A model generated the notes under the pieces. That model searched no databases. It was not told the origin of the DNA and saw only the letters and a program-made list of their open reading frames with translations. Of a DNA stretch of 40,520 nucleotides, positions 7,973 through 16,956 are shown piece by piece. The DNA is taken from contig NZ_CP028903.1 in NCBI RefSeq assembly GCF_001639105.2, forward strand, positions 481,540 through 522,059, in the 5' to 3' direction. Every line of letters starts with the position of its first letter. Within the stretch, counting starts at the first letter, position 1. This DNA comes from Azospirillum humicireducens. GTDB taxonomy: Bacteria > Pseudomonadota > Alphaproteobacteria > Azospirillales > Azospirillaceae. The position numbers and the translations under genes were made by a program.

Positions 7973-8006
7973 CCTGCGGGACCGGCTCGACGGCAGGTCC
8001 CGCAGG
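7973..8006. terminator. Bidirectional terminator between fdhD and focA
   Basis: A perfect 11-bp stem, CCTGCGGGACC (7973-7983) with GGTCCCGCAGG (7996-8006), and a 12-base loop lies in the 51-base gap between two converging genes. On the plus strand AATTCTCTCTT follows, a weak T-rich tail. Position and symmetry fit termination from both sides. Confidence 0.7.
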
Positions 8007-8019
8007 AATTCTCTCTTCG

Positions 8020-8931
8020 TCAATGCGTCGCTGCGGGCCGTCCCATCGCGGGCGTCGGCTGCTGTGACGGCAGCGGGGTCAGGCCGCCCAGGCCCTTGCG
8101 GTAGATCAGCCAATAGATGCCGCCGACGAACACCGACCCGCCGACGATGTTGCCCAGCGTGGCGAACAGCAGGTTGTGCAGGATGCCGCCCGCCGTGATC
8201 ATCGACACGTCCATCCCGGCCGGCACATGGCCCGTGATCTTCAGCACATAGGCCAGCGGCAGGAAATAGAGGTTGGCGATGCAGTGCTCGAACCCGGCGG
8301 CGACGAAGGCGGCGACCGGCAGGGTCAGCGCCACGATCTTGTCGGTCACCGTGCGGCCGGCATAGGCGAGCCACACCGCCAGGCAGACCAGCAGGTTGCA
8401 CAGGATGCCCTTGAAGAAGATCGTCACCGCATCCGGCGCGATCTTGCCGATGGCGAGCTTCAGGACCGCGCCGCCGACCGCGCCGTTGCTCATCTCGGTG
8501 TGGTGCGACATGAAAATGAGGAAGACGAGGCCGAGCGCGCCCACCGCGTTGCCGATCCAGATCGTCGCCCAATTGCGCAGCACCTGCGCCGTGCTGATCT
8601 GGCCGTTGGCCCGCGCCATCACGATCAGGCAATTGCCGGTGAACAGCTCCGCCCCGCCGACCATGACGATGGCGAGGCCGAGCGAGAAGACCAGCCCGCC
8701 CAGCACCCGCTGGACTGCGAAGCTGAGGGCGGGGTCGGCCAGCACGATGACGAAGAACATGCCGCCCAGCCCGATGCCGCCGCCGGCGACCACCGCCAGC
8801 ATGAAGCTGGGCAGGAAGGGCATGGTCGCTTTCTTGACGCCGAGCTTTTCCACCTTGTCTTGAATCTCGGCCGGCGAATAGGCGTCCATGCCGAGCACTG
8901 GTGTGTTTTTCGATGCAGGATCCGTTGCCAT
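8020..8931 (-). CDS. focA: Formate/nitrite transporter family channel, probably FocA
   Basis: 303 residues, six predicted membrane spans, inner membrane. The pore features of the FNT family are present: AELFTGN (about 94-100), the central histidine in GFEHCIAN (His216, matching FocA His209), and NIVGGSVFVGGIYW in the last helix. The ATG at 8931 has a strong GGAGG site. NirC-type nitrite channels belong to the same family, but the location beside the FHL operon and fdhD argues for formate. It lies 194 bases beyond hycI on the same strand and may have its own promoter, because a terminator-like stem lies between them. Confidence 0.85.
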   Translation of the reverse strand: MATDPASKNTPVLGMDAYSPAEIQDKVEKLGVKKATMPFLPSFMLAVVAGGGIGLGGMFFVIVLADPALSFAVQRVLGGLVFSLGLAIVMVGGAELFTGNCLIVMARANGQISTAQVLRNWATIWIGNAVGALGLVFLIFMSHHTEMSNGAVGGAVLKLAIGKIAPDAVTIFFKGILCNLLVCLAVWLAYAGRTVTDKIVALTLPVAAFVAAGFEHCIANLYFLPLAYVLKITGHVPAGMDVSMITAGGILHNLLFATLGNIVGGSVFVGGIYWLIYRKGLGGLTPLPSQQPTPAMGRPAATH

Positions 8932-9077
8932 GACGGGGTCCTCCGCGTGTGTGGTGTTGGTCCGGATACGGTCTGTCCCGGCACCCGCCGACGGATGTGC
9001 AAGGGCTCGTCGGCCAGGGGGAGGGGCGACCGGCAATTCAGCGCCGATCGGTGACGCCGTCGGCGTCCTGGAAACTG

Positions 9078-9116
9078 CCCGGAGCGCTGCGACAGGAGAG
9101 GCGCGAACGCTCCGGG
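9078..9116 (-). terminator. Stem-loop after hycI, probable end of the hyf operon
   Basis: CCCGGAGCG (9078-9086) pairs perfectly with CGCTCCGGG (9108-9116), a 9-bp GC-rich stem with a 21-base loop, starting 9 bases beyond the hycI stop. There is no strong T tract, so termination strength is uncertain. The remaining bases to the focA start (8932-9077) show no other clear element. Confidence 0.45.
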
Positions 9117-9125
9117 GTACTGCTG

Positions 9126-9584
9126 TCAGCCCACTGTCTCGTAGGCCTCGAATCCCTCGCCTCGGACCAGCCGCTCGTGAACGGCCTCCACGGAGCTGCG
9201 GACGGTTCCGGTGACCGGTGCGAAGAAGCTGGTGTCCTGCGGCTGGATGCCGAGGAACAGGATTTCCGGGATGGTCTCGCGCAGGCTGTCGATCAGGAAG
9301 TTCAGCGGGATGGCGTGGGTGGTGACCATGAACTGCTCGGCGACGCTGTCCTGGTCGATCAGGCGGACCTCGCCCGGCGGCAGTTCCATGTCGGCCGCAT
9401 CGACGATCAGCACCCGCTGCGGGGCCAGTGCGCGGATGTGGTGGGTGTGGTTTTCCGGGACATCCTCGCCATCCACCACGGTCCAGCCGGGGGCGGGCTG
9501 CTCGTCGAGCAGCTGGGCCAGCAGCGGGCCGGCGCCGTCGTCGCCGCGCAGGACGTTCCCAACCGTGAATACGACATCGGTCAT
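9126..9584 (-). CDS. hycI: Hydrogenase maturation endopeptidase HycI
   Basis: 152 residues. This nickel-dependent checkpoint protease removes the C-terminal extension of the hydrogenase-3/4 large subunit after nickel insertion. All three metal-binding residues of the E. coli enzyme occur at the same numbers: Asp16 in RGDDGAGP, Asp62 in VLIVDAADM and His90 in MVTTHAIPL. Its substrate is HyfG, which has a 32-residue tail after Arg539. It is the last gene of the hyf operon; its ATG overlaps the hyfJ stop as ATGA. Confidence 0.93.
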   Translation of the reverse strand: MTDVVFTVGNVLRGDDGAGPLLAQLLDEQPAPGWTVVDGEDVPENHTHHIRALAPQRVLIVDAADMELPPGEVRLIDQDSVAEQFMVTTHAIPLNFLIDSLRETIPEILFLGIQPQDTSFFAPVTGTVRSSVEAVHERLVRGEGFEAYETVG

Positions 9585-10048
9585 GACAGCCGTCTCCCCA
9601 TCAGATAGATCGCGGGCTCGCGCCGAATGGCGTCCAGCGCCGTGCGCAGCCGGTCCAGCCATGCCGCCACGTCGGGCGGGGCGGTCGGCAGAACCGCCTC
9701 GATGGCCGCCATCAGCGGCCGGGTGTGGGTGCTGTCCACCGTGATCTCGCCGAAGCGCAGCAGGCCCGACAGCTTGCGGTGCGCCTCCTCATTGTCCTTC
9801 AGCGCGTCGAGAACGCGGTCGAACACCGCGGTGGTGCAGCGGAAGGCCGGCTTGAAGCAGTCGAACACGCCGATGTGATGCCCGATGGCCAACGAATAAT
9901 AGACCACCTGCCGGGCATCCTCCGGAATATCCTCCTTGCGCTCCAGCACCTTGGCGTTCAGCTGGTAGAAGACCACCTCCGGCGCGACGCCGCGGCCGGC
10001 GCGCAGGCCGGGGATGGAGCCGGGATCGGCTTGCGCGGACATGCTCAT
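9581..10048 (-). CDS. hyfJ: Formate hydrogenlyase maturation protein HycH/HyfJ
   Basis: 155 residues, a little longer than the usual 135-140. HycH/HyfJ proteins are needed for processing of the FHL large subunit, though their exact act is unknown. The central part ([20 protein letters not shown], then [20 protein letters not shown]) fits this family; the C-terminus is amphipathic and helical ([19 protein letters not shown]). It overlaps hyfI by ATGA upstream and hycI by ATGA downstream, so it is translated as part of the coupled chain. A second in-frame ATG two codons in cannot be excluded as start. Confidence 0.85.
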   Translation of the reverse strand: MSMSAQADPGSIPGLRAGRGVAPEVVFYQLNAKVLERKEDIPEDARQVVYYSLAIGHHIGVFDCFKPAFRCTTAVFDRVLDALKDNEEAHRKLSGLLRFGEITVDSTHTRPLMAAIEAVLPTAPPDVAAWLDRLRTALDAIRREPAIYLMGRRLS

Positions 10049-10848
10049 GGCGCCTCTCCCCGGATGGCCTGCTGCACCACCTCGGCCAGCCGGCCGATGA
10101 TCTCGGCGCGGCGCGGGTCGCGCTCCTCGCCGATGGCCTCCAGCATCCGCTCGGACAGGCTGAAGGATCCCGGCGTGTGCGCGTGCCCCTCCAGCAGGGC
10201 CATGAACTCCTCGGCGATGTCGCGGCCCTGGCGGTAGCCGGCCATCCGCCGCGCCTCGCGCTCCAGCCGGACCCGCAAGGCATAGGGGATGTCGGGATGG
10301 GGCAGGGCGGCGGCCTCGCCGGCGGCCTCGACATGGGTCTCGGCCTTCAGCTTCTGCTCCAGCAGGCCGAGCGCCACGGCGAAACCGTGGATGGTCGCGG
10401 CCGGCGTCGGCGGGCAGCCGGGGATGTATACGTCCACCGGCACGATGTTGTCGGTGCCGCCCCAGACGCAATAGAGGTCGTGGAAGATGCCGCCGGTGCA
10501 GCCGCAGGCGCCGTAGGAGACGACGATCTTCGGATCGGGCGCCGCCTCGTAGGCGCGCAGCGCCGGCATCCGCATGGAACGGGTCACCGCCCCGGTGAAC
10601 AGCAGGATGTCGGCATGGCGGGGCGAGGCCACCACCTTGATGCCGAAGCGCTCCGCGTCGAACACCGGGGTGATCGACGAGAAGATCTCGATCTCGCAGC
10701 CGTTGCAGCCGCCGCAATCGACGCGATAGACGTAGGCGGAGCGCTGGATGTTCTTCAGCAGCGCCTTCTTCATCGTCGCGATCTGTTCGCTGGTGGAGAC
10801 CGGCGACATCTCCGCCACCAGGGTCTTGGGGTCTACGGGGACGTTCAT
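10045..10848 (-). CDS. hyfI: Hydrogenase-4 small (NuoB-like) subunit HyfI
   Basis: 267 residues. Peripheral-arm subunit that carries the proximal [4Fe-4S] cluster next to the NiFe site. The ligand cysteines lie in [13 protein letters not shown] (Cys45, Cys48, Cys51), [10 protein letters not shown] (Cys115, Cys117) and YIPGCPPTP (Cys145), as in complex I NuoB and E. coli HycG. The tail after about residue 175 is longer than in NuoB and helical, as in Hyf/Hyc small subunits. Translationally coupled (ATGA) to hyfH and hyfJ. There is no twin-arginine signal, consistent with a cytoplasm-facing enzyme. Confidence 0.93.
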   Translation of the reverse strand: MNVPVDPKTLVAEMSPVSTSEQIATMKKALLKNIQRSAYVYRVDCGGCNGCEIEIFSSITPVFDAERFGIKVVASPRHADILLFTGAVTRSMRMPALRAYEAAPDPKIVVSYGACGCTGGIFHDLYCVWGGTDNIVPVDVYIPGCPPTPAATIHGFAVALGLLEQKLKAETHVEAAGEAAALPHPDIPYALRVRLEREARRMAGYRQGRDIAEEFMALLEGHAHTPGSFSLSERMLEAIGEERDPRRAEIIGRLAEVVQQAIRGEAP

Positions 10849-11435
10849 GGCGTGGTCTCCAGTTCCTTGGCCGGCTTTCCGGTTTTCGAGAGGCCGGCTT
10901 CCATCTGCCGGGCGATTCCCATGCCGGCGATGTGGTGGACATCCTGGGCGCGCTTGCAGGCCGGGCAGGTCGCGGCGGTCAGGCGCAGCCGGTCGGCCTC
11001 CTCCGCGCTGCGGGCCGACTGGCTCAGCAGGCGGGCGACGTAATCGACCTCCTTGGCCGGGGCGAAGGGCTTGCCGCAGCAGGCGCAGTCGGCCAGCGTG
11101 AAGACGGCCTTGCGTGTCAGGTCGGCCTTGCTGCCGACCGCCAGTTCGAAATCGTCGGACAGGCGGATGGCGCCGGTCGGGCAGGATTCCTCGCAGCGGC
11201 CGCAGAAGACGCAGCGCCCGTAATTGATCGACCAGGTGCGGCTGCCTGCGGCGGTGTCGGTCTCCATCTGGATGGCGTTGGCCGGACAGGCGACGGTGCA
11301 GGCAGCACACGCGATGCAGTCCTCAGCCTTGTGTTCCGGCTTGCCGCGGAAGTCCTTGCAGACCGGCATCGGGGCGAAGGGGTATTTGACCGTCGCCTCG
11401 CCCGTGCGGAAGATTTCCTTGAGTAGCTTGAGCAT
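10845..11435 (-). CDS. hyfH: Hydrogenase-4 ferredoxin-type subunit HyfH (NuoI-like)
   Basis: 196 residues. Two [4Fe-4S] motifs, [12 protein letters not shown] and [12 protein letters not shown], make it the NuoI-like electron link between the formate dehydrogenase module and HyfI. The C-terminal part adds another Cys set, CACCGKPF and CPAC about 45 residues later, which looks like a zinc or iron ribbon. HycF/HyfH C-termini often carry extra cysteines, so this is not abnormal. It begins 12 bases after the hyfG stop and overlaps hyfI by ATGA. Confidence 0.92.
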   Translation of the reverse strand: MLKLLKEIFRTGEATVKYPFAPMPVCKDFRGKPEHKAEDCIACAACTVACPANAIQMETDTAAGSRTWSINYGRCVFCGRCEESCPTGAIRLSDDFELAVGSKADLTRKAVFTLADCACCGKPFAPAKEVDYVARLLSQSARSAEEADRLRLTAATCPACKRAQDVHHIAGMGIARQMEAGLSKTGKPAKELETTP

Positions 11436-11447
11436 GTCCGCCCCCCG

Positions 11448-13163
11448 TCACTTCAGCGGTGAATCCGTGCGTTCGCGGCAGTAGCGCTCCATCTCCTTGT
11501 AGGCGATGGTCTTGGAGCGCTTCTTGCGGACGTCCACCACGGTCACGCGGTCGGTGCAGGAATAGCAGGGGTCGATGCTGCCCACGATCAGCGGGGCGTC
11601 CGACACCGTATTGCCGCGCAGCATGTAGCGCAGCACCGGCCAGTTGTTGTAGGTCGAGGCACGGCAGCGCCAGCGGTAGAGCTTCTGGTTGTCGCCGGTC
11701 ATCGACCAGTGGATGTCCTCGCCGCGCGGCGCCTCGGTGAAGCCCAGCGCGAACTTGTGCGGGACATAGGTGAAATCCTCGTTCAGCACTGGGCCGGCCG
11801 GGGCCTTGTCCAGCAGCTTCTCGATGATCCACAGGCTGTCGAAGAACTCCGCCACCCGCACCAGCGTGCGGGACAGCACGTCGCAGCCCTGTTCGACATG
11901 GACCGGCATGTCGAGCAGCTTGTAGCCGGCGAAGGCATGGTCGGCGCGGGTGTCGCGGCGGTGGCCGCTGCCGCGCACCACCGGCCCGACCGGGCTGTAG
12001 TCGCGGGCGATCTGCGGGTCGAGCCGGCCGACGCCCTTGACGCGGCCGCTGACATTGGCGGTGGACAGCAGCACATCGACCAGCCGGGTCACGTCGTCGC
12101 GCAGCTCGGCGACCAGTTCGCGGGTCTTCGCCTGCTGGTCGCCCAGGATGTCGCGGCGCACGCCGCCGATCAGGTTCAGCGCATAGGTCTTGCGCGCGCC
12201 GGTCAGCAGCTCGGCCAGCGTCATCGCCTTCTCGCGCACGCGGAAGAACTGCATGAAGCCGGTGTCGAAGCCGATGAAATGGCAGACGAGCCCCAGATTC
12301 AGCAGATGGCTGTGCATCCGCTCCGTCTCCAGCAGGATGGAGCGGATGGCCTGGGCCCGCGGCGGCACCTTGATCCCCAGCGCATTCTCCACCGAACTGG
12401 CATAGGCGACGCTGTGGGCGTAGCCGCAGATGCCGCAGACGCGGTCGGCCAGGAAGGTGACATCATTGTAGCCCATCCGCGTCTCGGCCACCTTCTCCAT
12501 GCCGCGGTGGACGTAGAACATGCGGTAATCGGCGTCGATGATGTCCTCGCCATCGACGAACAGGCGGAAGTGGCCGGGCTCGTCGGAGGTGATGTGCAGC
12601 GGCCCCAGCGGGACGACGCGGGTCTCCTGCTTGGCCTCGTTGATGAACTGGTAGGTCTCGTCGTCGCTGGTCGGCGCCGGGCGCAGCCGGTGGTCCATCG
12701 AGTCCTTGCGCAGCGGATAGAGCTCGTCCGGCCAATCGTCGGGCAGGACGAGGCGGCGTTCGTCCGGCAGCCCGACCGGGCGCAGGCCGAACATGTCGCG
12801 CACCTCGCGCTCGCCCCAGACGCAGGCGGGCACCCTGGGGGTGACGGACGGGTATTCCAGCGTGTCGGCCGGCACCTCGCAGCGCACCACCACATGGCAC
12901 TTGTCGCCGCCCTCCATCGACAGGACATAGTAGACGGCGTAGCCGCCGTTCAGCGGCCGTTCGTCGTTGCCGACGACCACCGACAGCCAGCCATTGTGGT
13001 CGTAATAGAGGCTGGCGACGATTTCGGGCAGCGAGACCGGCTTGACCGTGATGGTGACCTGGGATTCGGTCTGCCAGGATTCATCGAGGATCGCATGGGG
13101 CAGGCTCTCGCGCAGGGAGGCGATGTAGCCGCTCCCGACCCGTTCCGGAGTGAGGATGTTCAT
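11448..13163 (-). CDS. hyfG: [NiFe]-hydrogenase-4 catalytic large subunit HyfG (NuoC-NuoD-like fusion)
   Basis: 571 residues. Residues 1-170 resemble the 30-kDa NuoC subunit and 180-571 the NuoD/large-subunit fold. The four cysteines that hold nickel are all present: Cys243 and Cys246 in RVCGICGYAHS, Cys533 and Cys536 in DPCYSCTDR. This marks a true hydrogenase rather than a complex I-like protein that has lost nickel. The tail after Arg539 is exactly 32 residues, the length removed from E. coli HycE by HycI, so cleavage after Arg539 is predicted. It should reduce protons to H2 on the cytoplasmic side. ATGA overlap with hyfF. Confidence 0.96.
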   Translation of the reverse strand: MNILTPERVGSGYIASLRESLPHAILDESWQTESQVTITVKPVSLPEIVASLYYDHNGWLSVVVGNDERPLNGGYAVYYVLSMEGGDKCHVVVRCEVPADTLEYPSVTPRVPACVWGEREVRDMFGLRPVGLPDERRLVLPDDWPDELYPLRKDSMDHRLRPAPTSDDETYQFINEAKQETRVVPLGPLHITSDEPGHFRLFVDGEDIIDADYRMFYVHRGMEKVAETRMGYNDVTFLADRVCGICGYAHSVAYASSVENALGIKVPPRAQAIRSILLETERMHSHLLNLGLVCHFIGFDTGFMQFFRVREKAMTLAELLTGARKTYALNLIGGVRRDILGDQQAKTRELVAELRDDVTRLVDVLLSTANVSGRVKGVGRLDPQIARDYSPVGPVVRGSGHRRDTRADHAFAGYKLLDMPVHVEQGCDVLSRTLVRVAEFFDSLWIIEKLLDKAPAGPVLNEDFTYVPHKFALGFTEAPRGEDIHWSMTGDNQKLYRWRCRASTYNNWPVLRYMLRGNTVSDAPLIVGSIDPCYSCTDRVTVVDVRKKRSKTIAYKEMERYCRERTDSPLK

Positions 13164-14809
13164 TTTGAGATCTCCGTCTGCGAGAGGCTGCCGGTCACCA
13201 GTTGCCCGCCGGCGCGGGCCGTGTCGTATGTTTGCCCGTCGTTTGATTGCCAGGGGGCGGCCACCACCGGGCGGCTGTCGCCGTTCATCACCACCGTCGT
13301 CGCCTGCTGCACCAGAGTGGACAGCGGCTGCGGCACGGCGAAGCCCAGCATCAGCACCAGCGCCGCCAGCACGCCCAGCGGGGCGAGCGCCCTCCAGCCG
13401 ACGTCACCCTTCGGCATCGTCTCCGGGCTCTTGCCCAGCACGCTGTCGGCGACGATCTTCACCAGACCGGCGATGGTGATGCACAGGAACAGCGCGCACA
13501 GCGCCATGATCCAGCCATAGCCTTCGTTCAGCCCGGCCATGAAGACCATGAATTCGCTGACGAAGATGTTGAAGGGCGGGAAGCCGGCCAGCGCCAGGGC
13601 GCAGCCCATCATCAAGAGGCCGGTGGCCGGGGCCACCCGCAGCACGCCCTTCACCGCCCGCAGGTCGCGGGTGCCGTACTTCATCAGGACATTGCCGGCG
13701 CTGCAGAAGAACAGGGCCTTGGTGACGCTGTGGTTGATGGCGTGCAGCAGGGCGGCGGCGATGCCGAGCGGCCCGCCGACGCCGAGCGCCACCACGATCA
13801 GCCCGACATTCTCGATGCTGGAATAGGCCAGCTTGCGCTTCAGATCCTGCTGCACGAAGAACAGCAGCGACGAGACGCCGACCGACAGCAGGCCCAGCGT
13901 CAGCAGCAGCATCTGCGGGAAGCCGGTGCCGACCGTGCCGACGGTGATGACGTAGAAGCGGATGACGATCAGCAGCGCGCATTTCAGCAGCACGCCCGAC
14001 AGCAGGCCCGACACCGGGCTCGGCGCTTCCGAATGGGCGTCGGGCAGCCAGGCATGCATCGGGAAGATGCCGGCCTTGGTGCCGAAGCCGATCAGGGCGA
14101 AGACGAAGGCCAGCTTGACCAGCATCGGGTCCAGCTCGGCGGCATGGCCGACCAGGGCCGTCCACAGCACCGCCTGGTGCGGGTCGGCCAGCACGTCGGC
14201 GGCGTTGGAGAAGACCAGCACCGTGCCGTAGAGGCCGAAGGCGACGCCGACCGTGCAGATGATGACGTATTTCCAGGCCGCTTCCAGCGAGGATTTCTGC
14301 CCGTACAGCCCGACCAGGAAGGCGGATCCCAGCGTCGTCGCTTCGATGGCCGCCCACATCATGATGATGTTGTTGGCAGTGACCGCCAGCAGCATGGTGA
14401 ACAGGAACAGGCTGAAGAAACCGTAATAGATCCGGACCTTGCCGGCGTCGATGGCGCCGGACTCCAGATCGTGGCGGATGTAGGCGATGGAATAGAGGCC
14501 GGTCATCAGGCCGACCACGCCGATCAGCATCATGAAGACGGCGCCGAGCGCGTCGACGAACAGCCAGTCGCCGAAGGCGGCGATGGCGCCGTTCGACAGC
14601 ACCTGGATCAGCGCCGCGACGCTCAGCAGGAAGACATAGCCGACGGAGCCCAGATGGATGCGCTCCAGCAGCGTCACGCTGCCCGTGTCGGTCGCGAAGG
14701 CTTCGGGCAGCGACTCCCGGAACCAGGGCAGGGTCAGCAGGAACAGCGCCACCGCCAGCGGACCGATCAGCAGAAGTGGGGGAAGGATCGAGGGTACCAT
14801 GGCGGTCAT
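13160..14809 (-). CDS. hyfF: Hydrogenase-4 membrane subunit HyfF (antiporter-like)
   Basis: 549 residues, about 14 hydrophobic segments, NuoL/M/N-like (Proton_antipo_M). The signature WLPDAHSEAPSPVSGLLSG (about residues 225-245) and nearby charged residues (KLAFVFALIGFGTKAG, LKRKLAYSSIENVGL) form the proton-channel-type core. HyfF distinguishes hydrogenase-4 from hydrogenase-3 complexes and gives a third antiporter-like subunit. The ATG at 14809 overlaps the hyfE stop as ATGA; an in-frame ATG nine bases on is an alternative. It is slightly longer than E. coli HyfF owing to a hydrophilic C-terminal extension. Confidence 0.9.
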   Translation of the reverse strand: MTAMVPSILPPLLLIGPLAVALFLLTLPWFRESLPEAFATDTGSVTLLERIHLGSVGYVFLLSVAALIQVLSNGAIAAFGDWLFVDALGAVFMMLIGVVGLMTGLYSIAYIRHDLESGAIDAGKVRIYYGFFSLFLFTMLLAVTANNIIMMWAAIEATTLGSAFLVGLYGQKSSLEAAWKYVIICTVGVAFGLYGTVLVFSNAADVLADPHQAVLWTALVGHAAELDPMLVKLAFVFALIGFGTKAGIFPMHAWLPDAHSEAPSPVSGLLSGVLLKCALLIVIRFYVITVGTVGTGFPQMLLLTLGLLSVGVSSLLFFVQQDLKRKLAYSSIENVGLIVVALGVGGPLGIAAALLHAINHSVTKALFFCSAGNVLMKYGTRDLRAVKGVLRVAPATGLLMMGCALALAGFPPFNIFVSEFMVFMAGLNEGYGWIMALCALFLCITIAGLVKIVADSVLGKSPETMPKGDVGWRALAPLGVLAALVLMLGFAVPQPLSTLVQQATTVVMNGDSRPVVAAPWQSNDGQTYDTARAGGQLVTGSLSQTEISK

Positions 14810-15459
14810 CCCTTCAGGCTCGTGAGCTGGCGCGCGTCGAGCGTGTGCAGCGTGTCGAAGATCCGCGATCCCAGCGCCGCCATCACCACCACCGCGAAGA
14901 TGGCGTCGGTGGCGATGCCGATCTCCACCAGTTCCGGCGCGTTGGGGGCCAGCAGGGCCAGGGTCAGGTGCGACCCGTTCTCCATCAGGCAATAGCCGAA
15001 CACCTGCTTCAGGATGTTCCGCTGCGCCACGATGCAGGCGAGGCCGATGAAGAACAGGGCGAGCGACACCGCCAGCGCCGGCTTGATGGCGTCGGCCGCC
15101 GGCAGCGTCACCTTGGACGCCACGACGAAGCAGAGGATGAGGGCGACCGCCGCGCCGACGATGGACAGCGCCGTCGGCATCACCGCACCGGTGCCGATGG
15201 CGGGATCGCTCAGCCGGCGGAAGGCGCGGTACATGATGGCCGGGACCAGGATCACCTTGGTCAGCAGCGCGGTGAAGGACCAGAGATACAGCTCGCCCGA
15301 CCCGGTGGCTCCCGCCAGCGCCACGAACAGCATCACCAGGATGAAGCTCTGCAGCGCGTAGAAGCGGGCGGAGTTGGCCGGATTGCCGGCGAGCGTGACC
15401 AGAAGGGAGCTGACGATCAGCAGGCCCGACAGGCCGTTGACGATGAGAAATCCGTTCAT
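14806..15459 (-). CDS. hyfE: Hydrogenase-4 membrane subunit HyfE (NuoK-like)
   Basis: 217 residues, about seven hydrophobic segments, the usual HyfE length. The C-terminal half resembles NuoK/MrpC, with a buried acidic residue in FGYCLMENGSHLTLALLAPN and another in ELVEIGIATDAIFAVVVM. It starts at ATG 15459 after a strong GGGAGGG site, 14 bases beyond hyfD, and overlaps hyfF by ATGA. HyfE is specific to hydrogenase-4-type complexes and formate hydrogenlyase-2; it probably joins the antiporter-like subunits to the core of the membrane arm. Confidence 0.9.
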   Translation of the reverse strand: MNGFLIVNGLSGLLIVSSLLVTLAGNPANSARFYALQSFILVMLFVALAGATGSGELYLWSFTALLTKVILVPAIMYRAFRRLSDPAIGTGAVMPTALSIVGAAVALILCFVVASKVTLPAADAIKPALAVSLALFFIGLACIVAQRNILKQVFGYCLMENGSHLTLALLAPNAPELVEIGIATDAIFAVVVMAALGSRIFDTLHTLDARQLTSLKG

Positions 15460-15473
15460 GACCGTTCCCTCCC

Positions 15474-16937
15474 TCAACCGAGCCACGAGGCGGCGATGGA
15501 GCTTGAGACCACCGTCATCGCCACCAGGGCCACCAGCACGAACTTCATGCCGGCCGGCAGGGGTGCTGCCGCGGCCATGGTGGTGGACGGCTTGCCGGGC
15601 ACCGAATGGCCGAGCCATTTCAGGAACCAGGCGAAGGAGCCGACCGATTCCACCAGCGCGATGACGACCAGCAGCATCAGCGCCCAGTGATGGGCCCCGA
15701 CCTCGAACCCGCCGGCGAAGATGGCGAACTTGCTGAAGAAGCCGTTGAAGGGCGGCACGCCGGTGATCGCCAGGGCGGCGCAGACGAAGGCGACGCCCAG
15801 CAGCGGCGATTTGGTGACGATGCCGCGCAGCGACGGCAGCAGCCGGGTGCCGGCAGTGTAGCTCAGCGCACCGGCGACCAGGAAGAACAGCGTCTTGGCG
15901 AAGGCGTGGTTGAAGATGTGGGCGATGGCGCCCTTGAAGGCGAGGTCGGAGCCGAAGACCGAAAGCGACAGCGCCAGCAGGATGTAGGCCAGCTGCGTGA
16001 TCGTCGAATAGGCAAGCAGGCGCTTCAGGTCGACCTGCGGCAGATACATGAAGAAGCCGTAGACCAGCGTCAGCACCGCCATGATCGAGCCGATCCAGCC
16101 GACGATCTCCGGCGCGCCGCCGGCCGACATCAGCCCGCGGGCGAAGATGTAGACGCCGACCTTCACCATCGAGGCCGCATGCAGGTAGGCGCTGACCGGG
16201 GTCGGCGCTTCCATGGCGTCGGGCAGCCACATGTGGAAGGGCAACTGGGCCGACTTGCCCCAGGCGGCGACCAGGATCGCCAGCAGCACGGCCGCCTTCA
16301 TCCCCGGCGCCAGGTCGGCGATGGCGGTCAGCGCGAAGGTGCCGGTCGACAGGAACAGCAGCGCTGCCGCGACATAGAGACCGAGCGAGGCGACATGGGT
16401 GACCAGCAGCGCCTTGGCCGCCGAGCGCAGCGCCTTGGGCGATTCATAGTAGCCGATCAAGGCCCAGGAGCAGGCGCCCGTCAGCTCGAAGAAGGCGAGC
16501 TGGCCGACCACGGTGGAGCTGAAGACCAGCCCGGTCATGGCGCCGATGAACACCAGCAGGAAGGCGTAGTAGCGCCGCCGGCCGATGTCGGGATGCTCGC
16601 GGTTGCCGGCGTTCAGGTAGGCGGCGGAATAGATCGCCACCAAGAGGCCGATGGCGATCACCGCCAGTGCGATCAGCACGCTGACGCTGTCCACCACCAG
16701 CCCCAGGATCGAGACCGATCCGAAGGAGATCAGCTCAAAGGTGCCGCCGACCTTGCCGTCGCCGAGCAGCGACATGGCGAGGATGGCGATCACCGCGACG
16801 GTGGCGGCGGCGAAGCCCTGGCACAGCCATTTGGCCGATGCCCGTTCCGATGCCGCGATGGCCGCCGCACCGCCGAAGGGGACGAGGATGGCGGCCAGCG
16901 CCAACAGCCCGAGCGGTTCCGTGGGGAGTGTTATCAT
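15474..16937 (-). CDS. hyfD: Hydrogenase-4 membrane subunit HyfD (antiporter-like)
   Basis: 487 residues, about 14 membrane segments, NuoL/M/N family. It contains LPFHMWLPDAMEAPTPVSAY (about 215-235), a glutamate in FFELTGACSWALIGYYES, and lysines in WGKSAQLP and LKRLLAYSTITQLAY that match proton-path residues of this family. The start at 16937 is preferred to an upstream in-frame start because it has a GAGGGG site and gives the family length (E. coli HyfD is about 479). It lies 19 bases after hyfC. With HyfB and HyfF it makes three pump-like subunits. Confidence 0.9.
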   Translation of the reverse strand: MITLPTEPLGLLALAAILVPFGGAAAIAASERASAKWLCQGFAAATVAVIAILAMSLLGDGKVGGTFELISFGSVSILGLVVDSVSVLIALAVIAIGLLVAIYSAAYLNAGNREHPDIGRRRYYAFLLVFIGAMTGLVFSSTVVGQLAFFELTGACSWALIGYYESPKALRSAAKALLVTHVASLGLYVAAALLFLSTGTFALTAIADLAPGMKAAVLLAILVAAWGKSAQLPFHMWLPDAMEAPTPVSAYLHAASMVKVGVYIFARGLMSAGGAPEIVGWIGSIMAVLTLVYGFFMYLPQVDLKRLLAYSTITQLAYILLALSLSVFGSDLAFKGAIAHIFNHAFAKTLFFLVAGALSYTAGTRLLPSLRGIVTKSPLLGVAFVCAALAITGVPPFNGFFSKFAIFAGGFEVGAHHWALMLLVVIALVESVGSFAWFLKWLGHSVPGKPSTTMAAAAPLPAGMKFVLVALVAMTVVSSSIAASWLG

Positions 16938-16956
16938 GATGCTGCCCCTCGCCGGC

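Noticed and set aside
13247..14995. A 582-codon plus-strand open frame across hyfF
   Set aside because: His/Gln/Asp-rich shadow of the hyfF membrane protein; no plausible fold or ribosome site.
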